From Symbiotaphrina buchneri (lineage: Eukaryota > Ascomycota > Symbiotaphrinales > Symbiotaphrinaceae), in assembly GCA_001599915.1 (NCBI GenBank), contig BCIG01000035.1, positions 85,590-149,589 of the forward strand: a stretch of 64,000 nucleotides of DNA. Direction: 5' to 3'. Of this stretch, positions 34,620 through 47,140 are shown piece after piece (within the stretch, counting starts at the first letter, position 1; each line of letters starts with the position of its first letter). The notes below the pieces were generated by a model that made no database searches, was not told where the DNA came from, and saw only the letters and a list, made by a program, of their open reading frames with translations. The position numbers and the translations under genes were made by a program.

Positions 34620-36529
34620 CTAGCAGACTGAACGATGCACGCCTTCAGCCATGGGATGCTTGGCCTTTTGCTTAGCCTTATGATCATGTCCTTGGCTCTG
34701 ATGTTTCTTCTCAATGTTTGTGGCTCCCGGTTGCAGCGCCGCGAGGTCTGTCACATCCGTTTCCATCAAGGTCTGTGTAATCCCGAAGATAGTAGAGATT
34801 AACTGATCTAGCAAATCCAGAGACATGCTTTCACGGACCACGACACGGAGTATCTCTGTCGTGTCTTCATGCGGCGGCAAGGGGTAGTCTGACATGGATG
34901 AGTAGGTTTCCTTGGACAGACAGGTGACTTACTGGGCACGATGTACTGCTTAGCACGGAGCAGAGTTTCCACGCTCTTCTGCTTGACATGGGGATATTCC
35001 TTTTTGAACTCATCCGAGAAGCAGAAAGCCACTACCGGCAAGCCAGCGTTGTAGTCTGCACTTGTCTCGCCTTCTTTGCTGAATACCTCGGCATCCTTTC
35101 CCTGATAGTTATGGACACCCTTCTTTCTATGAATATCGCTGATGCAGATGTACCAACCACTGGCCTCTAGAGCTTTGCTCAAAATCCGTGCATTAGACAT
35201 GCAATTTTCCATGACCGCTCTGTAGCCCTCAAACCCTAGGTGTATAAGGTTGAAATATTGTCCAATCACCTGGGCCCCTGGCCTGGAGAAGTTGAGAGTG
35301 AAGGATTCCTCTGTTCCTCCGAGATAGTGCAGTTCAAAAATCAGGTGCTTCGGGAGATAAGATTCATCTCGCCAGATGATCCAACCTACTCCCGCATATA
35401 CTAGGCCGAACTTATGTCCGGATGTATTGATGGATTTGACTCTAGGAAGTTCAAAATCCCTTGACAGGCGATTAGCATCCTTCGAAACACACAAAGTCAA
35501 AAGCGTACCATTTCGGCCCTCCAGCTTTGGCAAAAGTGAAGGGAGCAATAAAGCCTCCACTAGCCGCATCAACATGGATCGGTATATCAACGCCCGTTTT
35601 GGCTTCGAAATCATCCAAGAGTTTCGATATCTCTTCAACTGGCTCATAATGGCCGGTGTAAGTGCTACCCAGGATGACGAATACGCCAATGGTGTTCTCA
35701 TCGATATTCTCTTTGACCAAGTCCGGATCTAGCCTGTAATTGCTCTTCTTGCTGACTGGTAGAATCCTTGCCTCGACCTCAAAGTATCTTGCAAACTTCT
35801 CAAGCGCTACCTGAGCATTTGCCCCCATGATGATGTTGGGATTCGATGTATCTTTTCCTTCGGACCGCCGCTTTTCTTGCCATCGCCGCTTCATAGCCAG
35901 ACCGCCCAGATGAATCGCTTCGCTCGACCCAGTTGTAGCAGAGCCGATGGCCCGCTCGCCGTTCTGGACATGCCAGAGGTTCGCAATTATGGAGATGCAC
36001 CTCGCATGCATGTTCTATATAGGACATTAGCCCTAGGTACGTCGCATCATTGTACTGGAGGTTAACCATCATTGCGGGGTACTCATCGCTGTCTGACAGA
36101 TTCTTGCTGATGTTGTCGATTATAAGTTGATTGGCATCCGCTTCCATGTAAGTTCCAACAAAGCTAAACGTCACATATACTTAAGCAGTGCTCTGACAGT
36201 GGGACTCCTTGAAATCATGGCAACAGACCTGGCTAGGTTCAAGTTTGGCCTCCCGTCAAGATCCAATTCATCCTTCAGAATTTGGTGGACAGTATCCGCA
36301 GGTGCACCATCTTTGGGAATCCTGTATTTGGATATCTCCTGAGACGATGCATACCGGGTTGAGTACGGCGTAGTATGGACCAGTGAGGCCTTGGTATGCC
36401 CCTGACGGCGAGCCTCCTCCGGGTGGTTCTCGATCTGCGAAAGTATCTCGTCGGTATCAACCTGTTGCTCTTTAGCTGCCGTAAAATACTCGCAATTGCA
36501 GCACCACTTACGTGGCGTGCGAGAGACAT
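34620..36529 (-). CDS. Glutamate decarboxylase (PLP-dependent)
   Basis: Six exons (36529-36512, 36461-36229, 36163-36067, 36014-35509, 35459-34933, 34888-34620) give 549 residues. Exon 1 codes only 'MSLARH' and joins 'VDTDEILSQIENHPEE'. Type II PLP decarboxylase features are complete: 'ASFVGTYMEADANQLIIDNI', 'GSATTGSSEAIHLGGLAMKR', 'IPIHVDAASGGFIAPF' with the PLP-pyridine Asp, and the Schiff-base Lys in 'SINTSGHKFGLVYAGVGW' (about residue 300). The enzyme converts glutamate to GABA and CO2 in the cytosol and feeds the GABA shunt. The C-terminal tail is long and His/Lys-rich ('HQSQGHDHKAKQKAKH'), reminiscent of regulatory tails, but calmodulin binding is not evident. The exon 4-5 junction ('PKW' / 'DFELPRVK') was chosen to keep phase 2 with a GTACGC donor. 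Confidence 0.93.
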
Positions 36530-37372
36530 GGTTATTTGTGTCTCCCCTGGCGAGACGGAGACGGCTGATTACTAGCTTTGTTCGTCTGCGAAGAAGTCGT
36601 GACGGGTAAGCGACCAGCAATTGACACCTAGAGGTGATAGTCAATTGTGTTGACGATGATGGTGGTATTGGGTGGGGCCAATGTTGCTTTTACGTGAGGT
36701 CGTCTACATAGTATGTGCGATGCATGGGGTACGTGGTGCGACGTCATGAGGTAAGGCTAACAATGCAGGTTGACCTGGAAAGCTCGAAGCGGCATCATAT
36801 GCGTCAGGCCCTGTTGCATTTGTCCTTTCAGAACGCACTGAGCACCCAACTGCTGCTGTACACTACGTAGGGTAGCAGGATGCAGTCCATGTTCAGGACT
36901 ATGGGATGCCGAATTGAAGGCGTTTTCTAAAAGCTACAGAAAGTTGTCGGTACGGAGCGTACCTTGCAGCTAAGGACGGATGGCCAAGGAACGAAGATCT
37001 TGGGATGACAGGCCAAGCACGGCGAGTCGGAAGTCTGAAAATGCCGTGCGGGGAAAGCCTACGTGGTAGCTGCATTGCTGCACCTTGATTGGTCGACCCG
37101 CTAGACGGATCGCATTACGACATGATCTCGAGACCCGGAGAAATGGTTGCCTGTTCGCTGGTGGTCGGTTCCATTGAATGTGTGGCACATAAGACCGCGT
37201 AAGCTGTCGCTCCTCCTACCTCCGGTTGTTCCTTGATGTTATTTGAACTGGACCACATTGCCTGGGTAAGCTTTGGAGCATAACGCCTGTTAAAGAGGAT
37301 CCAGATCCGATCCCGACTCCAGCTGTTGACCATCGGACCAGTTTTCCGTAACGCCGTCTTGCGAACTCCACG
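36530..37372. promoter_or_regulatory. Divergent promoter region, glutamate decarboxylase / FAS1 protein
   Basis: 843 nt between divergent start codons. No coding gene seen; it presumably carries both promoters. Confidence 0.5.
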
Positions 37373-38980
37373 ATGAGATTTTTCCATATGCTGCCGCTGG
37401 CAGCTGCCAGCTCGGCTTTTGTTCTTCCCAACGAGCAAATGACCAAGCAACTGGCGCTCGAGTCAAACAAGCCTTCGGACTCCTTCTTCGACAGACTCCC
37501 TCCCCTTCCCAAGATATCCAAGGGAGAGAAGGACAAACCATTGGACTTCTTCCTCGACAAAGTTCCTTCCAAGGATGAGATATTCAAGGGAGTGGATGAC
37601 GCTTTCTCTTTCGCTCTCGAGGCTTCACAGAATGCCCTGGACGATGCGTTCGATTTGGCCGCCGCTGCTGGGGACAAAGCCGAGAACAAATTCCACTGCG
37701 CCGAGTCAATGACCTCATTTGATGCTGAGGCATGGCTAGAAAGTGCAACAGATGTGCCTTTGATGGATGATTCATATGTGACTATGGACGCAGACACAGA
37801 CGCAGACCGGCCGCATCATGGACATCGCAAACATCATCACCATAAGCCCAATCTGACAATTTACGAGCTCATTTCAAAGAGCAAATACACAACTAAGCTC
37901 GCTAAGCTGATCTCTGAGGACGAGGATTTGGTCAGAGTCCTCAATCACACCGGTGCCAACTTCACAGTATTTGTGCCTACAGACAAAGCCTTCGACAAAA
38001 TTCCAAAACATGGACATGAGCCATCAAAGGAGCTGATCAAGAAAGTTCTTCTCTACCACGTATCGCCTGATTTCTTCCCAGCTGGCAGGGCCTTGGTTTC
38101 CCATACTATACCCACACTACTAAAAAGTGATGCTCTCGGTGGAGAACCTCAAAGGCTCCGTCTTGGACTGGGCTTGACTGGATTGAGAGTCAATTTTGGT
38201 CCTCGAGTCGTGGCCGTCAACATTGTAAGATACTGTGCTTGGGCCATCTAGATCCTTGCCTGTTGCTGACTGCCATAGTTCGCTACGAACGGTGTAATCC
38301 ATGCTGTCGATAGTGTACTTCTGCCTCCACCGTCAGCTGCAAAGGTGCTTGAGGTGCTACCTAATAGTTTCAGTACTCTCGTCCTCGGTCTTACGAAGAC
38401 CGGCCTCTTGGACGCTATAGAGGCTGGCCCGCGATCCGGAGGAACTCTTTTTGCTCCGGATAATTTTGCCTTCAAGAAGTTGGGAACAAGGATCAATGCC
38501 TTCCTCTTCAGCAAATTTGGCGAGAAATATCTCAAAGCTTTACTGGAGTACCATCTCGTGGCTAATTACACGCTCTATTCCGACGCGTTCTACAGTCCTA
38601 GTGATGTGGAAAAGGGCCATCACGGCCACGGCATCCCCAAAGGATCATTTCATGTAAGCCAATCTTCCTTTATATCCTCCGCAATTGCAGCTGATCAATT
38701 TCAGGTGGATCTTCCCACTGCGCTCAAAGATCGCCATCTCAGTATCGATATTTTCCGGTTCGGCGGCTATATCAGCATGAAGATCAACGGCTTCTCTAAG
38801 GTTGTTGTACAAGATGGTGTCGTTGAAGATGGTGTCATTCAGGTGGTGAACAACGTCCTCATCCCACCGAAGAAAGTTGGATCACACGAAACTGTTCTGT
38901 ACGAGGGCGGTGAACTTGAGCTTGAGGATCTTTTGGATAGGCTGGCTCCGTTCGTCGTCGATCCGACCGATGAGCTATAG
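37373..38980 (+). CDS. Secreted protein with two fasciclin (FAS1) domains
   Basis: Three exons (37373-38224, 38279-38653, 38705-38980) give 500 residues. A signal peptide ('MRFFHMLPLAAASSAFVLP') precedes an acidic region with a loose internal repeat ('SFFDRLPPLPKISKGEKDKP', 'LDFFLDKVPSKDEIFKGVDD') and a His-rich linker ('HHGHRKHHHHKP'). FAS1 domain 1 (about 165-305) holds 'GANFTVFVPTDKAFDKIPKH', 'VLLYHVSPDFFPAGRALV' and 'NIFATNGVIHAVDSVLLPP'. Domain 2 (about 310-480) holds 'GGTLFAPDNFAFKKLG', 'KALLEYHLVANYTLYSDAFY' and 'DGVIQVVNNVLIPPKK'. FAS1 proteins act at the cell surface or wall in adhesion. No GPI signal is seen at the C-terminus. Intron 2 is 51 nt and stop-free, so its retention would only insert 17 residues. 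Confidence 0.9.
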
Positions 38981-39506
38981 AGTCTGCAATCACCAGAGCA
39001 CTGAGAAAAACACGGACTAGGCGTTCAGGGGGTACACTGCTTGATTCATTAACAACTAGGGTACTGCGGGGTAGGATGGTCCAGACACAATTAATATACA
39101 TGGGCCAAATTGTGATTGTGGAGCTGTGGCGAGCCCCGTCAATCATGCTTGACACGCATATTTGAAGTTGACCCCGTAAAGTGATGCAGATCAAGGCTCG
39201 TGCATTGGATCCGATCGATCTGTTGCCATGATACGGAGGGTCGTACAGACTGCAATTCTAATTCCCAGTGTTGTTGAAGCACCTCGGCACGTACCTCAGA
39301 CATCGGCCTCGCCGCACGGGCATCTAAGTACGGCCGCCGAAGCGGCACACATGCGCTTAACTTCCGCTTGATGGATACCTAAGGTACCAGAAACACTTCC
39401 AAGGGGCCAACTTTACCGTATTATTGAATCTCTGCAAAGCACCTTGAAGGCACTGTTAACCATGAATTGTTCAGCAACACTACCATGACCAGGAACAGTC
39501 TACACC
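38981..39506. other. Intergenic between FAS1 and POP1 genes
   Basis: 526 nt, same-strand genes on both sides. A CTAAGGTACC motif lies near 39381. Otherwise I see nothing beyond presumed UTR and promoter. Confidence 0.5.
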
Positions 39507-42258
39507 ATGGCTGATGGTGACAAGCCTTCCCGGAAGCGCAAGGACCCTCCTAGCAACGCTTCGGCTAGGTCGAGCAGAAGTGATCCGGCAAAGCCATTCC
39601 ATCGAGCTAATAAACGCGCAAAAACCCTCGATGCTCGCACCATTGCCTCCCAGTCAAGCTCCAGTATCTTGAGAGATGGACAGTTGAATGTGGAAAAATT
39701 TGTGGCGGCCCGGGAGTACGAGATTCGAGCGCTCGAGGATGGGCTGAAAAGGTCAAAAGCCGCCAGCAGTACGCGGGCCTTTCAGCATGTGCCCCGCCAC
39801 CTGCGGCGTAGGACGGCAAGCCATAATGTGCAGCGCGTCCCAAAGAGGCTCAGACCGAGGGCAGCAAGAGAGGTAGGTAGCCTGTTCTAGCCTTGGACAG
39901 TTCTTACTGATATCCTCATTGTAGATGAAAGAAGATAATACTCCCACTGTCACGGCTCGTCGAAGAACACCCACCCCTAGGCTAAGGTTGCGTCTTCAGA
40001 CAGCAAGAAGCCTCAGAAATCTTTCCGCGAAAGAGAGAACTAAAAAGCAAGCCGTGGAGAAAGCGGCGGCTCCCCACCATATAGTAAAGCAGCAGCACGC
40101 TGCGGTCAGTATCACCACAAGGCTGCCAAAATTGAAGAAGGACACACTTGCCGATCCCCCAAGGCCGGCAGTACGATTCAAGAAAAGGCAGATACACAAG
40201 ACTTGGCTTCCAACACACATATGGCATGCCAAAAGGGCAACAATGACAGAACCCAAGAAACCGCTGTGGCGGTTTGCTCTCCCTCTCAACCCAACAGAGA
40301 AGACTTATAGACCCACCCATCGAACTATAGGCTCTCGGGGAGCTATGGCATGGGATACTAGCTATGTATCCACTATCGGATTGGAGGGTACCCAAAAAAG
40401 TCTGGAGAGCTTGTTGAAGATGCTCCATTTTGGTTCCCACCACGATTACTCGTGCTGGGCAAAGGGCGGCCGAAAGTGGGTCAATGGGACAAGAAGCTTT
40501 GAAGACTGGATTTTTGAAAAGCAGGGATCGACTAGCATTCCTGTTGCGCCTGCAAGTATCGTCTGGTGTGCCTCCGAGGGCGCGGAAGATGGTAAGGGAG
40601 AAATGAATCTGGATGCTGAAAAGCGTTGCAAAAGGCCAAATGGACGTCGAGCAATTATTCGCGTCCATCCTTCAGCTTTTCTCCAAGTATGGACCGCGGT
40701 ATTGGGAGCAGCCAAGACTCTACACCCTCCAGTGATGGTCGAGGATCTCCGGTTCGAGGTAGGGAGCATCGAGATCATGGGTCCAGGCTCGACAGAAGCT
40801 CTCCTTGGTGTGCTGGAGCCGGACACAGCTTCAACTTCTGCTTCCAGTGCATCTCATGTGTGGAGATCGCTTGGTAAGGTCACGAACCCGGCAACGCTAC
40901 CTCCAAATGCTATCCTTGGCTTTACTATATCTGATCCTCGGCTCCACCATCCACCACGAACCTTGTCAAATCCATCCGCCACGGCAGCGCCTTCGCAAGA
41001 AGAGCTCTTGCAGATTCTGTCTGACTGGCCGTTAGATAATTCACAGACCGCACCTGCTCTTTTCTCCCGGTCGTTGAGACTGGCCGCATCACGCGCACTA
41101 CCAAGTCAGAAAGCCATCAACCGACGCAAGTCTCAAGCTACACCTGGGTCATTCCCAGCACCACTTCCAACCGATCCCAAAATTCCTGTCCTATTGATGT
41201 CTTCCCGTTCTAGCAGCACGCTGTCAACGGCCCAGGGCAAGTGGACGGTACTCCTGCCATGGAAATGCATCCAGCCACTTTGGTACTGCCTGATGCATTA
41301 TCCACTCTCTGCTTCTTCGTCCGTCCGGTTCGGTGGCCTAAATAACATGCGCCAAATTGCTTTTGAACAGAGTCAACCCTGGTTCCCGGCAGACTATCCC
41401 GGTACCAGGGCTGGTTGGCAGTGGGAAATTATGGAACGTGAAAGGCGGAAGACGGAATGGGAGCGTAAGCCCAAGGGCAAGCGCATTGAATGGGAAAGCG
41501 TAAATCTGGGCCTCGGCAGGAAGGGCGAAATCGGCATGGGCTGGGCTTGCGATTGGGAGCGGATAGTCGACGCATCTTCGTCTTCTGTCATCGAACCACC
41601 TATCGCAAAACGAAGTGAGGCGGAGAATGAGAAGGAGGTGAAGCCGCAGGATACTGGTGTTGCACATGGTCAGGCCGAGCCTCCCCTAAATATCCATCAC
41701 CTAATATCGCCCTCTCACCACATGGACGCCATATCCTCCACAGGCCTGGCGAATGTCAAAATCACCACGCTCTGCCGTGGAACACCAGTCCCATGCTCGC
41801 GCATCTACCGCCTTCCGACGACCGATTCCCCTTTGCGGAAGCAGTGGCTCGCTCTTTCCTACCCTCAGTTGAACAGGCAACAGGGAAAGTCGCAAGCCAA
41901 AGCTCACGAGCAGCTGAAGCCCAACAAAGGGTTATTAGATAGCCGGTCCGTCCCTTCAAGTGTCGTCAACCAGCGTCGTCTTGCTGCATCCCTTCTGCCG
42001 GCCGAACCTTCTCCATTACCTCTTCCCCAGGCAGGTGATGAAAGATATCCAGTCGTCCCCGGCGAGGAGGACCTCGTTGGGTTTGTGACATCTGGGGCAT
42101 TCAACCTCGCTGAAGGGAAGGGTGTCGGGCTTGGGTGTGTTTTCTTGAAGAAAATGTTGGCCGGGAGCGACAAGAGGAAGGCGAGGGAGAGAAAATTATG
42201 TATAATAAGAGAGGCTGGCCAAGGGTTAGGTAGATTGGCGCACTGGGAGTTGGTCTGA
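39507..42258 (+). CDS. POP1: RNase P/MRP protein subunit Pop1
   Basis: Two exons (39507-39872 and 39925-42258) give 899 residues, near the yeast Pop1 size. The N-terminal Pop1 domain is basic: 'FVAAREYEIRALEDGLKRSK', 'STRAFQHVPRHLRRRTASHN' and 'RFKKRQIHKTWLPTHIWHAK'. The POPLD domain lies in the C-terminal half, where 'GKWTVLLPWKCIQPLWYCLM' and 'SVRFGGLNNMRQIAFEQSQP' stand out, followed by 'WFPADYPGTRAGWQWE'. The extreme C-terminus includes 'DLVGFVTSGAFNLAEGKGVG'. Pop1 is the largest protein of nuclear RNase P (tRNA 5' processing) and RNase MRP (pre-rRNA processing). The intron is phase 0, GT-AG. Secure. Confidence 0.95.
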
Positions 42259-42602
42259 TCGAAGCCTGGACCATAAGTACAGCAAGGAACTGTTCTTATG
42301 TACGTGAACGGCACGCTTGACATGAATGACGCGCAATACTTACCGTCTCCTCTATCTGTAAGCATGTCAAACTCCGTGCACCATTCGTACGTTGAAATCT
42401 TAAGATTTCCTCATGCGAATCGTCTACTCGTTAGACTAGAGAGCGTAGACCCACTCACTCTAATATCTGAATGTATATTGAAGCGGGCTCAGGATAGTTC
42501 CGAGGGCTGCATGGTCTCCAATACCTCTTCTACGCATTGCCCAGTATCTATCTGTCTAGAAGAGCTCTCAGTGCCTGACGCACAGTGACCGACTGTGATA
42601 TA
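42259..42602. other. Intergenic, convergent 3' ends of POP1 and UBP6
   Basis: 344 nt between convergent stop codons. No feature recognised. Confidence 0.6.
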
Positions 42603-44452
42603 TCACTCCTTCAACTTCTCTAGGCTCTCCACCTCTTCCTTCGTGGGCACCTCAACGGCGCGATACAGCAGAATTAAAGCAGAATGACTCTCGCCTCCGC
42701 CGGATAGTGCGTCGATAACCTCTTCCCCTACCTCCGTAACTCTGTCGTCATTGAACCACCACCATCGATTGTCGTTCTCCACCTTGCCGGTCTTTGGGTC
42801 TTTCTTGCCGTCCTTCTTCACGTAGCTGGTGTAGTGTCCACTGTCGGCACTAGCACCCTTATGTGTTATGACACCTCGTAGCTCATATAAACCTGTCTTG
42901 TTGGCGCCGGCATCCTCGGCAAGTTTCGGGTCGACGAGCGTGAGTAGCTCCTTCTTTGCTGCTAGAATGCTCGCGGCACGCTCTGCTTCAATCTCTGCAT
43001 CTGTCTTGTACGTCACATCTGGCATCTCAGTATCACCTCCACCGCTCGATGTCTTGGTCCCAGAAGCTGAGGAGGACGAGGGTACTTTCTTCTTGTCCGC
43101 CTCCTTCTCCTTTGCGAGCTGCGACTCGGAGGCAGGGCCGGCAGCTTCCATTTGGCGCTGATTATCCGCCTGGGCCGCTTTCTCCATGCGTCGCTGGCGT
43201 TTTCTTGCACGCTCAACATCTTGCTCGTCCTTGCGGACTTCGCGAATTTTATCGCGGACTGGTATCAAGGCTTTCTGGAGCTCTTCGGTACAGAACTCCA
43301 CAGCATCAAGCTCTTGTGGGAAGGTCACCTTACGCATGATCTTAGCCTTCTTCTGGGCGTCCCGTTTCCAGAAGAAGCGGACAAAGTGAACAGTAAGATA
43401 TTTGGGCAATCTAGCGATTCGAGAAGTTTTCGTATATGTTGTGTCATGTCCAAAGCTTTCTGAGTGCTTTTCAATCTTTTCAGATAGGCCATCCATAATA
43501 CCATCGCGCAGACGATTTGTCTGAGCGGTAATATGACAGTCCAGTTTGAGAAATGTGTCGCTGCTCTTCACCGGTTCCTCGTTCGCCGATGCATCGTCGC
43601 AGGTCAGACCGGTTTCAAATTTACCGGCAAGATACTTATCAATGAAAGAGATGTCGGCCGCCGTCTCATTATCCTTCGTCTTCAACTTTTGCCGAAGCTG
43701 AGAAAGGATCTGTGACCAGGCTTCTTCAGCGTCCTGCTGCGCGTATCCATGACCTGTTTTAGACTTCTGGGCAAATTGAGGGAATGCAGTTCGTAGGGCA
43801 TTCAAAAACATAAGAGGTGGAAACCCCTCTTGTGTCTCCGCCATCTGCTTGTAGAGATCTCGTAATGAGGCTGTCAAATCCATGGAAGAGCCCAACCCAC
43901 CCAGTCCGAAGTTACTTAAATCGCCAAGACCTGTCGAACTTCCCGCCCCAGATGAGGATGCTGTATACCTCATGAGTTCCTCTTGGAGCTCTGGAACGGC
44001 GCGCAACGTCTGCAAAGTAGAGTTCAAGTAGCAGGTATTACCCAAGTTCTGCAGACCGGCCGGTGTGGCGCCCTCCTGTTTTGCGGCTTCAGCTTCCGTC
44101 ATATCCTCAATAAATTTCATCTTCTCTTTCGGTTTCTGCAAGACCCCCGAGGCTTCGCCAGGAGTCCCCATCATCATAAAGGTGTGGCCAGGCTTGATAT
44201 TCAGAGTCGAAAGAACCGTGTCATCTTTCAGCTGCCCGCCCTTCACCAAAATCTTCTGGCGTTCTGGCTCGACCCCCGTGAGGGAGTATAATTGGTATTT
44301 GAAGGTCTCGCCAGTAGTGTCAGAATCGATCTCGAGTTCGTGGCGTTTGCCTTGGTGCTTAACAACAACTGTTCATAAGGGAGTCAGATATGCTGCAGAG
44401 GGGACGGTGCGGGGTGAAGGAGGCAGATAAACTTACCTGGAATACTAGCCAT
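42603..44452 (-). CDS. UBP6: Proteasome-associated ubiquitin hydrolase Ubp6 (USP14)
   Basis: Two exons (44452-44437 and 44368-42603) give 593 residues. Exon 1 holds only five full codons and the join yields 'MASIPVVVKHQGKRHELEID'. An N-terminal ubiquitin-like domain (about 1-80) docks the enzyme on the proteasome regulatory particle. The USP domain starts with the Cys box 'GLQNLGNTCYLNSTLQTLR' (Cys about residue 118) and ends with the His box 'THKGASADSGHYTSYVKKDG' and 'WWWFNDDRVTEVGEEV'. 'KTGHGYAQQDAEEAWSQIL' is another family signature. An acidic/basic low-complexity insert separates the Cys and His boxes. It trims ubiquitin chains from substrates at the 26S proteasome. Secure. Confidence 0.96.
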
Positions 44453-44888
44453 GTTGGACACAGAGAAGAGTGGAACGAAAAGAAGTCGGGGAGCAGATCT
44501 ATGAGAAGGAGGAGGAGGACGAGGCAGCGGCAGCAGAGCTCTTGTATAGGGAGTAAAAAGTACGAATAGCTGGTGCTGCTGTGGCGTGGGTGCAGTTTCG
44601 ATTGATGGGAGCCGATGTTGACACCTCGGAGGCAACATGCTGGAGCTCCGCTAAGCTGTGATTGGTCAGAATCAAGCTCGCGAAACCCAGCAAACGGCCG
44701 ACGCGGAGGAAGCACCACGACGACGACGAACAACGGACAACGACTCCAAGGCCTCACAGATTCAACTCGCCCAATCTGATATAGAATACCGGATCCCGCA
44801 TCGCTTCGAGCTTCGAGCTTGTGCGCCTCATCCTTGACGGGTCGCCCGGGGTCCATTCTTCGAAGGGTCTCGCTCCCATGCAGCGGCC
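44453..44888. promoter_or_regulatory. Compact divergent promoter, UBP6 / ARPC4
   Basis: Only 436 nt separate the two divergent start codons. It includes a GA-rich stretch near 44490-44530 (CT-rich on the UBP6 strand). No gene seen. Confidence 0.6.
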
Positions 44889-45657
44889 ATGGTAAGCTCC
44901 CATGGATACGCCCCTGCATCAATCCAGACGGCTAAGCTCCTGCATCCCAGTCACAATCCCTCCGTCCATATCTTCAATGCGTGCGCTCCTCCTTGACTGC
45001 TGCGCTATCCTTGACGAATTTCGCATCTCAAATTGCCGAGCGTCATAATATTCCGGAGATTGAAGCCGCATCATCTCCCGAAGTCCTCCTAAATCCCCTA
45101 CATGTCTCCCGGAATGAGAATGAGCGGGTCCTTATTGAGCCGTCTGTCAATAGCGTGCGAGTCAGCATCAAGATCAAACAGGCAGATGAAATAGAAAATA
45201 TACTGGTCCATAAGTTCACTAGGTTTCTCACCCAGCGAGCCGAAGCTTTCTTCATACTCAGGAGGAAACCAATGAAGGTGACTGCTTCTTCGTGTTCCCT
45301 TGGGCGCAGTGGAGCTATGTTGTTGAAGCTAACCGTTTCTCCAAAGGGCTATGATATATCGTTCCTCATCACAAATTTCCATACGGAAGAGATGCTGAAG
45401 CACAAGCTTGTTGACTTCATCATAGAATTCATGGAGGAGGTGGACAAGGAGATTTCTGAGATGAAATTATTCGTAAGTCACCGATGTGGTGAGATCGGCT
45501 TGCAGGGCCGGTCTATTGTACTGCTCAGTCTCGGAACTGATAATCTGCAGTTAAATGCAAGGGCTCGATTCGTGGCGGAGTCGTTCTTGACACCAGTAAG
45601 GCCTCTAGTCCATAATTCGTACCGCATGGCCACTAATAAGTTCACAAGTTCGACTAG
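44889..45657 (+). CDS. ARC19: Arp2/3 complex subunit ARPC4 (p20, Arc19)
   Basis: Five exons (44889-44891, 44951-45277, 45347-45472, 45551-45595, 45649-45657) give 169 residues, the normal ARPC4 length. Exon 1 is the start codon alone (ATG/GTAAGC), and exon 2 opens with '[20 protein letters not shown]'. Highly conserved stretches follow: '[20 protein letters not shown]', '[20 protein letters not shown]', '[20 protein letters not shown]', '[20 protein letters not shown]' and '[15 protein letters not shown]'. The last exon adds only Phe-Asp and the stop. Introns 2 and 3 are 69 and 78 nt, both multiples of three and free of stops, so unspliced reading is open to 45796; this must not be taken as a longer protein. 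ARPC4 is a core subunit of the actin-branching complex. Confidence 0.95.
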
Positions 45658-47140
45658 GCGTCTCCATCATTGTTGTGGCGTCGGAAAGGAGAGACAAAAA
45701 GATCGCTGTGGCTTCCAATGCAGGTATCTGAAAGAGGAGACTGGTGCTGTTCCATACGTCTTCCAGATGCATTCGTTGCCACCATTCTCCATATGAGGGT
45801 CAGCCATGACCAATCAGCATGGACAGAATAGCAGATCTTACCTCAATGAATTTCGGGATACTTCATATCACCTCTATCCTCTGTCTTGGTGCTAAATCCC
45901 ATCCAAACGAACAATGCCCATTACTCACATCTGATTTCACACCCTTTGCGTGACAGTTCTCATATAGTCTTTCTCTTGGCATCTTTGGCCGTCGAAGCTG
46001 TCAATTATGCTAGCAAAATTTGGTGGAATCCAAGGATGGCTGGTATTCAAAAGTAACATTGCTATTATGCACCTGGCTTCTTCTATATTCTTGATGATTT
46101 CTTCCTGCTTGCCTAGGACGATGATGTCCGTTCCGACGATCATGTTCTTCAATGACTGAGTATCAGGGCTTATTACGCGTCGTGCAAAGCACATGTCAAC
46201 GCTTATCTATCTCGTACGATAATGCTTGGCCAGCATTTCCGACGGAATTCCTGCCTACTCAGTGAGGCTCATCTTTGGGGCACTTGCGGGGATGATCTTT
46301 GTAGGGGAGCTAGAGGGCTATATATCTACATTAGGTATGCTGGAGGCTTCATCCTGCTAATTGTCACACCCATCGTCCTCCTATGACGAAATGTTACCTA
46401 TATTTGTCTGGCTCATTGAATTGAGCATTGGCGGCTAACTCAAAGCTTATGTCAAGGAAATGCCCCCGACAGACCTGTCCCACGAGAGGCTCCCATATGT
46501 CATGTTCTGTAGCGGTTTCTTCGGCGATTGCCGACCAAATGGTCAACATTCACGTACACAGTGGTCACCAAGGACGTAGTGCGTGGAAGGACGCGTCTAG
46601 TTGAAGCTACTGCCACTCCAGCTTGCTATCTTTTGATTCCAACTGTCTTTGTCCTGTTAGTCTCTTGTCGTCAGGCAGAAGGTTCCGAGGTTATCGTCAA
46701 AAGTTTGCCAGAACGTCACGCAAGCTCAGAAAGATCAGGAGGTATTTCAGCCTTCTCGTCAGGATACTTCTTCTCTGGTGGACCCTCCTCTGCAAGTGGG
46801 GTGACTTTGGCTCGTTCTCTGATCAAGTCAACAGCCTGGGAGTCATTCTCTGGACATCTAACTAATCGGATCCTCACCTAAAGTTTGATCAAACTTTTCC
46901 ACCTATCCCTGCTACCATTGCCTGGGTTTACCTTTGACGTCACAGAATCTGCAGGTCTGTTCGTAGAAACAGAACCTTGCATCACCTCACTTTCCCAATA
47001 AACTCGTTGTGTGAAACTCCCAGGGTTCAGGGTGAGCAACTGACCAAAAGAGTATCACCAGAATCCTCCTTGATTTCAGGTTCCCCAAACCTCACCTGGA
47101 TAATCTCCTTAGGGATACATTTTATCGAAAGGCGGTCAAA
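45658..47140. other. Intergenic upstream of RRM protein gene
   Basis: About 1.5 kb. The largest frames are 117 codons (46528-46881, plus) and 85 codons (45937-46194, minus). Neither shows family motifs. It presumably holds the ARPC4 3' UTR and a long promoter or leader for the downstream gene. Confidence 0.5.

Noticed and set aside
44981-45796. A single 271-residue protein read straight through ARPC4
   Set aside because: The extra segments fall exactly on GT-AG introns; removing them gives the conserved 169-residue ARPC4.
45937-46194. 85-codon minus-strand frame between ARPC4 and the RRM gene
   Set aside because: Mildly protein-like, but no motif, start context or splice partner supports it.
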